A DNA stretch of 64,000 nt from assembly GCF_013359685.1 (NCBI RefSeq), contig NZ_JABFMV010000001.1, positions 314,858 to 378,857 of the forward strand. The letters are read 5' to 3'. Under the pieces are notes generated by a model. That model saw only the letters and a list, made by a program, of their open reading frames with translations. It ran no database searches and was not told where the DNA came from. The stretch is from Leifsonia sp. C5G2. GTDB lineage: Bacteria > Actinomycetota > Actinomycetes > Actinomycetales > Microbacteriaceae. Shown piece after piece: positions 60,779 to 64,000 of the stretch (position 1 is the stretch's first letter; each line of letters starts with the position of its first letter). The position numbers were made by a program, and so were the translations under genes.

Positions 60779-61255
60779 TCAGCATGCGCCTCGTCTTCTT
60801 CGTGGACGGCCGACGTCGTTCGTCCGGCGGGGCTTCTCTGCTCCAGGAGGCCGAAGCAGCAGTGTTGCGAAGGGCAGGACGAGTCCGAGTGCTAGGTCGG
60901 CCCACACCAGCCATGTTCCCCAGAAGACGGACCACGACTGGAGGTGCGTCCATCCGACCCAGAAGAGCCCAGCGCAAAGGCCCGCCACGAGCCAATTAAC
61001 CGTGATTCCGTGGAGACCGAGCAGACGGTTGAGAAGGTACGCGATGCCGCCGAGCGCAAAGCCGCCAATCGCTCCACTGAGGAAGAACATGACGACGAAG
61101 ACCGGGAAGTAGCCCCAGTGTTGCGAGGATATGGTGCGCGCCCACAGATCGAATTGAACGAAGACCACGACGACAACCGCCACCAACCACGGTCCGTGGC
61201 GCCTTGGCTTCGCCAATTTGCTTCCGCTGCCTGTCTGGTGGAGGTCGCGATTCAC
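60779..61255 (-). CDS. Four-helix membrane protein, candidate immunity protein of the LXG toxin
   Basis: A 158-residue protein with four membrane segments (about 23-40, 48-75, 84-106, 112-133) and a basic C-terminus (RRPRRRRG). Its ATG overlaps the toxin stop (TCAT, 61252-61255), the normal place for an immunity gene. A membrane immunity protein implies that the toxin acts at or outside the membrane. No known domain recognised. The DNA has lower GC than its surroundings. Confidence 0.78.
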   Translation of the reverse strand: MNRDLHQTGSGSKLAKPRRHGPWLVAVVVVVFVQFDLWARTISSQHWGYFPVFVVMFFLSGAIGGFALGGIAYLLNRLLGLHGITVNWLVAGLCAGLFWVGWTHLQSWSVFWGTWLVWADLALGLVLPFATLLLRPPGAEKPRRTNDVGRPRRRRGAC

Positions 61256-62487
61256 TTTTGCGGGGGCTGTGCGGGAAGCGGCGGGTGTCCCATCGCTGCT
61301 TGAAGGTTAGCCGCGTAACCCGTCCAGAGCAGTCCTGTGAAGAGTGAATACGCGTCGTCCCAGCCTTCTGGTGTCGATTTCTCGAAGCCCGCTTTGACGT
61401 CGAGAAAGTTGTGGCCATTGGCTCCTGCTCGCACGGTGAACTCAACGGTGCCCGGGTACTCCGGGTGGCCGGGGAGAGCCTCGATGGTGTAGCTGGTCTC
61501 CGTGAGCTTGGTGACTTTGATGTCCCCGGAGGTCAGACCTTCGTTTTCCAGGTCCGCCAATCTGGTGTGGATCACTTGGCCGACGCGAGTCAACGTGACA
61601 TCTTGAGCGGAGCCGTCACGCCTCCACGCTGGCGGAAAGACCTGGCCGAAATGAGCCTTGATATAGGCGAAGATTTCTTCCGGAGTCTTGTCGTTCATGT
61701 ATGGCCCGAGGTCGTACTGATGTAAGTAGCCAAGCGGGTATCCGAAGTTGCCTTCTTGAATCGCTCCTGATTGAGCTGAAACGTCGACGCCAGCGTACTC
61801 GTGGGTGGAAATCTTCGCGGCGAATAGCCCCCGAATGACAGCGAGGTCCACGCCGTTCGCGTAATAACTGCCGTCGGCCTCTACCGCGACCTTGTCCAAC
61901 TCGACGGCCGCCTGCGTGGCGAGGCGCATCACGTTCAGGCTGTCGGAGAAGTACTTCGCCACGTCGGCGACGAACCACTCCAACTTGTCGATCTTCTCCT
62001 TGAGGTCTTCAACCTCGTTCTCGACCTGATCTCTGAGCCGCTGGAGTGCCTGGTTCTGGTGGGCGAGCTTCTCCACGTCGCCGGTGAACACCGCTTGGAG
62101 TTGTGTGAAGAAGTCGTCGTTTCGTTCGATCTGCTCCTCGATCAGGCGAAGCCGCTCCTTGGCCTCCTGCAACGCCTTCGTGAGGTCGTCGTGGTCGAGG
62201 TTCCCGTATTTGGCGAGCACGGAGTGCGCGTGCTCGTAGGAGGCGAGCTCGGCCTGGACATCGCCCATGGCTTCGCGGAGCTTCGCGATGCCCGGCAGGA
62301 TCAGCTCCGCGAACAGGCCGCGCCCAGCAGCGAACGCCGCCCCCTGAAGGACGCCCGCGTCGAGTTGGGCGACCAGATGCTTGGACCCAGAATCCAGGCG
62401 GCTGACGATCACGTCCGCGGTCGTGATGTTGCTGCGCATCGCGCTGATGAGGTTGCTCGAATCAGCGGCGCTGAACCTTACGCCCAT
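61252..62487 (-). CDS. LXG-type T7SS polymorphic toxin
   Basis: A 411-residue protein. Residues 1 to about 190 are helical and coiled-coil, starting MGVRFSAADSSNLISAM, then LDAGVLQGAAFAAGRGLFAELILPGIAKL, the L-x-G-type region of LXG domains, and QNQALQRLRDQVENEVEDLKEKID. A distinct C-terminal domain (about 200-411) has HEYAGVDVSAQSGAIQEG, TPEEIFAYIKAHFGQVF, EYPGTVEFTVRAG and a hydrophobic end LLWTGYAANLQAAMG; I do not recognise its activity. LXG proteins are exported by type VIIb-like systems to poison rivals. It overlaps both neighbours in the operon. Confidence 0.82.
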   Translation of the reverse strand: MGVRFSAADSSNLISAMRSNITTADVIVSRLDSGSKHLVAQLDAGVLQGAAFAAGRGLFAELILPGIAKLREAMGDVQAELASYEHAHSVLAKYGNLDHDDLTKALQEAKERLRLIEEQIERNDDFFTQLQAVFTGDVEKLAHQNQALQRLRDQVENEVEDLKEKIDKLEWFVADVAKYFSDSLNVMRLATQAAVELDKVAVEADGSYYANGVDLAVIRGLFAAKISTHEYAGVDVSAQSGAIQEGNFGYPLGYLHQYDLGPYMNDKTPEEIFAYIKAHFGQVFPPAWRRDGSAQDVTLTRVGQVIHTRLADLENEGLTSGDIKVTKLTETSYTIEALPGHPEYPGTVEFTVRAGANGHNFLDVKAGFEKSTPEGWDDAYSLFTGLLWTGYAANLQAAMGHPPLPAQPPQK

Positions 62488-62840
62488 GGCAGCGCGTTCC
62501 TCTCTTTCGCGAGCTTCTCCAGTTCATCGTCGAACGACTGCCGGACCCGCGAACGCGTCTGCTCGAGCTCCTCCGACGTTTCTTCCACGTACCGGTCGAT
62601 CCTCAGCAGTAGGTCGTTACGCACCTCCAGTTCGTGCTGCACGCCCCTGTCACCGGCCTCTATCCGTTCTCTGAGGGAGGACTCTCGGTCCCGGCCCACC
62701 GCATGGAACTGTTCACGGAACTGCTCCAACGAACCCTCGTAACGCTGCCGAGCCTCGGAGAACTCGTCCTCCTGCCGTTCCACCCGCTGGATCTGCCCGT
62801 TCAGTTCGGCACGTTCCGTCGCGCTCCGATCCGCACTCAC
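62478..62840 (-). CDS. Small coiled-coil LXG-associated protein (Lap-like)
   Basis: A 120-residue charged helical protein (ATERAELNGQIQRVERQEDEF, YVEETSEELEQTRSRVRQSF), almost entirely coiled-coil, in the position of DUF3958-type LXG partners. In Streptococcus and Enterococcus such partners bind the LXG helices and carry the export signal. It overlaps the toxin gene by 10 bases and its ATG overlaps the preceding stop. Confidence 0.75.
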   Translation of the reverse strand: MSADRSATERAELNGQIQRVERQEDEFSEARQRYEGSLEQFREQFHAVGRDRESSLRERIEAGDRGVQHELEVRNDLLLRIDRYVEETSEELEQTRSRVRQSFDDELEKLAKERNALPWA

Positions 62841-63121
62841 TGAGCATTCACCCAGCGTTCCGCATCCGCGACATCACGCTTTTCGATGCTGCTCGCAAGC
62901 TCCGGGAACTTGTTAGCCTGGCCCAAGACCGCAGCGCAGAACTGGCTGATCGTCTGGAACATCTCGTTCGTGACATCCCGGCCCGCATCCATCCCAGGAA
63001 TGCCGGCGGCGAAACCGAATGTCACTTGCTGGTCCGAATACTCAGAGGTTTCGATACCGACCAGCTCATTCACCGCGGCATCGGCGCCGACCGTGCTCGA
63101 AACGATCCTTCCAGCTGACAT
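62837..63121 (-). CDS. Small LXG-associated protein (TIGR04197/DUF3130-like)
   Basis: A 94-residue helical protein with TNEMFQTISQFCAAVLGQANKFPELASSIEKRD, similar in size and layout to TIGR04197-type T7SS partners that precede LXG toxins. One cysteine, no signal peptide. The ATG has AAGGGG upstream and is the first gene of the four-gene operon; a GAAC-N4-GTTC palindrome lies 72 bases before it. Confidence 0.75.
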   Translation of the reverse strand: MSAGRIVSSTVGADAAVNELVGIETSEYSDQQVTFGFAAGIPGMDAGRDVTNEMFQTISQFCAAVLGQANKFPELASSIEKRDVADAERWVNAQ

Positions 63122-63193
63122 CAGTTCCCCTTCATCGCTACATCCGACACGAGCAACATGCGCGTGCCCTTGGGCTGAAACATATCAACTTTA

Positions 63194-63207
63194 AGAACAC
63201 GTGTTCT
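63194..63207 (-). promoter_or_regulatory. LexA-box-like palindrome upstream of the LXG operon
   Basis: AGAACACGTGTTCT is a perfect 14-base palindrome whose core GAAC-ACGT-GTTC fits the actinobacterial SOS box core (GAAC-N4-GTTC). Outer bases do not match the full TCGAAC...GTTCGA form. It is in the right place to repress the toxin operon. Confidence 0.5.
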
Positions 63208-63269
63208 CGATACGGAATGATTGCGGCCATTACGACGACGGACGCAACGTTGAGCGCATTGGTGCGGCG

Positions 63270-63548
63270 ATGCCGATGGGATGCCGTGCAGCCCAGCCCG
63301 ACATGGTTATACGAGCGGTCGGGCTGACGCGCACCATCTGGGTCAGGGCGAAGGGCATGGCGACCAACACCGGTCCGTTCCTCGGGCCGCCGAGCGGGCT
63401 TCCCGTGCGGTTCACCGTGCTCGACATCGCGCGCATCGTGGACGGGCGGATCGTGGAGCACTGGGGCGTACCAGACCGGTTCGAGATCCTGGTGCGGACG
63501 GGGAGGCTGCCCGTCGCGGCCGCGTCGGCCGGGGCCAGTCAGCCGTAG
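63270..63548 (+). pseudogene. C-terminal remnant of a SnoaL-like/ester-cyclase gene
   Basis: The frame reads TNTGPFLGPPSGLPVRFTV, LDIARIVDGRIVEHWGVPDRFEIL, which is the last two thirds of a SnoaL-like polyketide-cyclase fold. The first strands and helices (about 60 residues) are missing. The preceding sequence is the non-homologous, lower-GC edge of the LXG island, so the 5' part was probably lost when the island arrived. An intact short protein is less likely. Confidence 0.65.
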
Positions 63549-63615
63549 CTCCGACCGGGAGGCGACGCGCCGGGCCGCGCTGGACGCGCCGGGCCACCCG
63601 CGGCACGATGGACGA

Positions 63616-64000
63616 ATGACGAGCGCACGCGTGGTCGGGGTCAGCCGGGATGGGAGGCACCGCTTCTCGAAGGAGCCGGAGGACTCCATCCGGCTGGTGA
63701 CGGGTCTTGGGGTGGAAGGCGACGCGCACTTCGGCGCGACCGTGCAGCACCTCTCGCGGGTGCGGCGCGATGCTACGCAGCCGAACCTGCGTCAGGTCCA
63801 CCTCATCCATCGCGAGCTGTTCGACGAGGTCACCGCGGAGGTCGGCCCGGGTCAGCTCGGCGAGAACATCACGACGGAGGGCGTCGACCTGCTGGGGCTG
63901 CCGCGCGGCACGCGGCTCAGCGTCGGCGACGCGGCCGTCGTCGAGCTGACCGGGCTGCGCAACCCGTGCGTGCAGATCGACCGCTTCCGGCCGGGACTGC
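63616..64000 (+). CDS. MOSC-domain protein (partial, runs off the window)
   Basis: The first 128 residues are visible: GVSRDGRHRFSKEPEDSIRLV, GLGVEGDAHFGATVQHLSRVRRD, QVHLIHRELFDEV, GQLGENITTEGVDLLGLPRGTRLSVGDAAVVELTGLRNPC. MOSC domains bind molybdenum cofactor sulphur through a conserved cysteine, here in GLRNPCVQID. The gene continues past base 64000. Substrate unknown; YiiM-like proteins of this type reduce N-hydroxylated compounds. Confidence 0.9.
   Translation, partial: MTSARVVGVSRDGRHRFSKEPEDSIRLVTGLGVEGDAHFGATVQHLSRVRRDATQPNLRQVHLIHRELFDEVTAEVGPGQLGENITTEGVDLLGLPRGTRLSVGDAAVVELTGLRNPCVQIDRFRPGL

Overview
The window is high-GC (about 70 percent) DNA with dense, often overlapping genes, many ATGA or GTGA stop/start overlaps and several likely leaderless promoters. 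The trnW-secE-nusG order, PspC-type sensor kinase, hadAB-like dehydratase pair next to murB, three-helix-bundle protein and LXG cassette point to an actinobacterium, most likely of the Microbacteriaceae (Leifsonia-like). No rRNA, prophage or CRISPR array is visible. One tRNA gene (Trp) is present.

Layout. 1-1.4 kb: nusG, secE and tRNA-Trp. 1.5-5.1 kb: a PspC-domain sensor kinase and LuxR-type regulator, divergent from a PspC membrane protein. 5.1-10.3 kb: a 14-bp tandem repeat, a RecQ-type helicase with a phosphoribosyltransferase-like tail, a glycine-rich membrane protein, murB and two MaoC/hot-dog proteins. 10.3-11.3 kb: a self-contained unit for a 27-residue CxxC peptide and a one-pass membrane protein. 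11.4-15.5 kb: a MacAB-like exporter and an MFS permease. 15.5-27.8 kb: a muropeptide uptake and breakdown operon (peptide ABC transporter, AmiE-like serine hydrolase, AnmK, MurQ, FAD/Fe-S D-lactate dehydrogenase type enzyme) divergent from an RpiR/MurR regulator. The parts fit one pathway: import, removal of peptide, phosphorylation of the amino sugar, ether cleavage to GlcNAc-6-P and D-lactate, and oxidation of D-lactate.

27.8-28.8 kb holds a TacT/TacA-like toxin-antitoxin pair enclosed by a perfect 34-bp direct repeat made from the 3' end of murR, the mark of an insertion between two convergent genes. 28.7-40.7 kb: a GNAT enzyme, a trypsin-PDZ protease, a haloperoxidase-type hydrolase, a four-gene ABC/FtsX cassette, manA and a zinc-finger GIY-YIG-like protein. 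40.7-47 kb: an MFS/TetR pair with twin operators, a CPA1 antiporter, a 59-residue orphan, fur and a catalase gene.

47.1-49.8 kb is a compact three-gene operon (ketoacyl synthase III-like, haem-oxygenase-like diiron enzyme, protein of unknown function) with no assigned product. 49.8-60.7 kb: phzF, a small helical protein, gabTD with a PucR regulator, an aldose epimerase, a FUSC protein and kup. 60.8-63.5 kb is a lower-GC island with an LXG-type polymorphic toxin cassette (two small partner proteins, toxin, membrane immunity candidate) preceded by a LexA-like palindrome and abutting a truncated SnoaL-like gene. A MOSC-domain gene runs off the right edge.

Two 72-nt hairpins with the same outer arms (40.7 and 55.2 kb) define a dispersed palindromic repeat family placed at gene ends.
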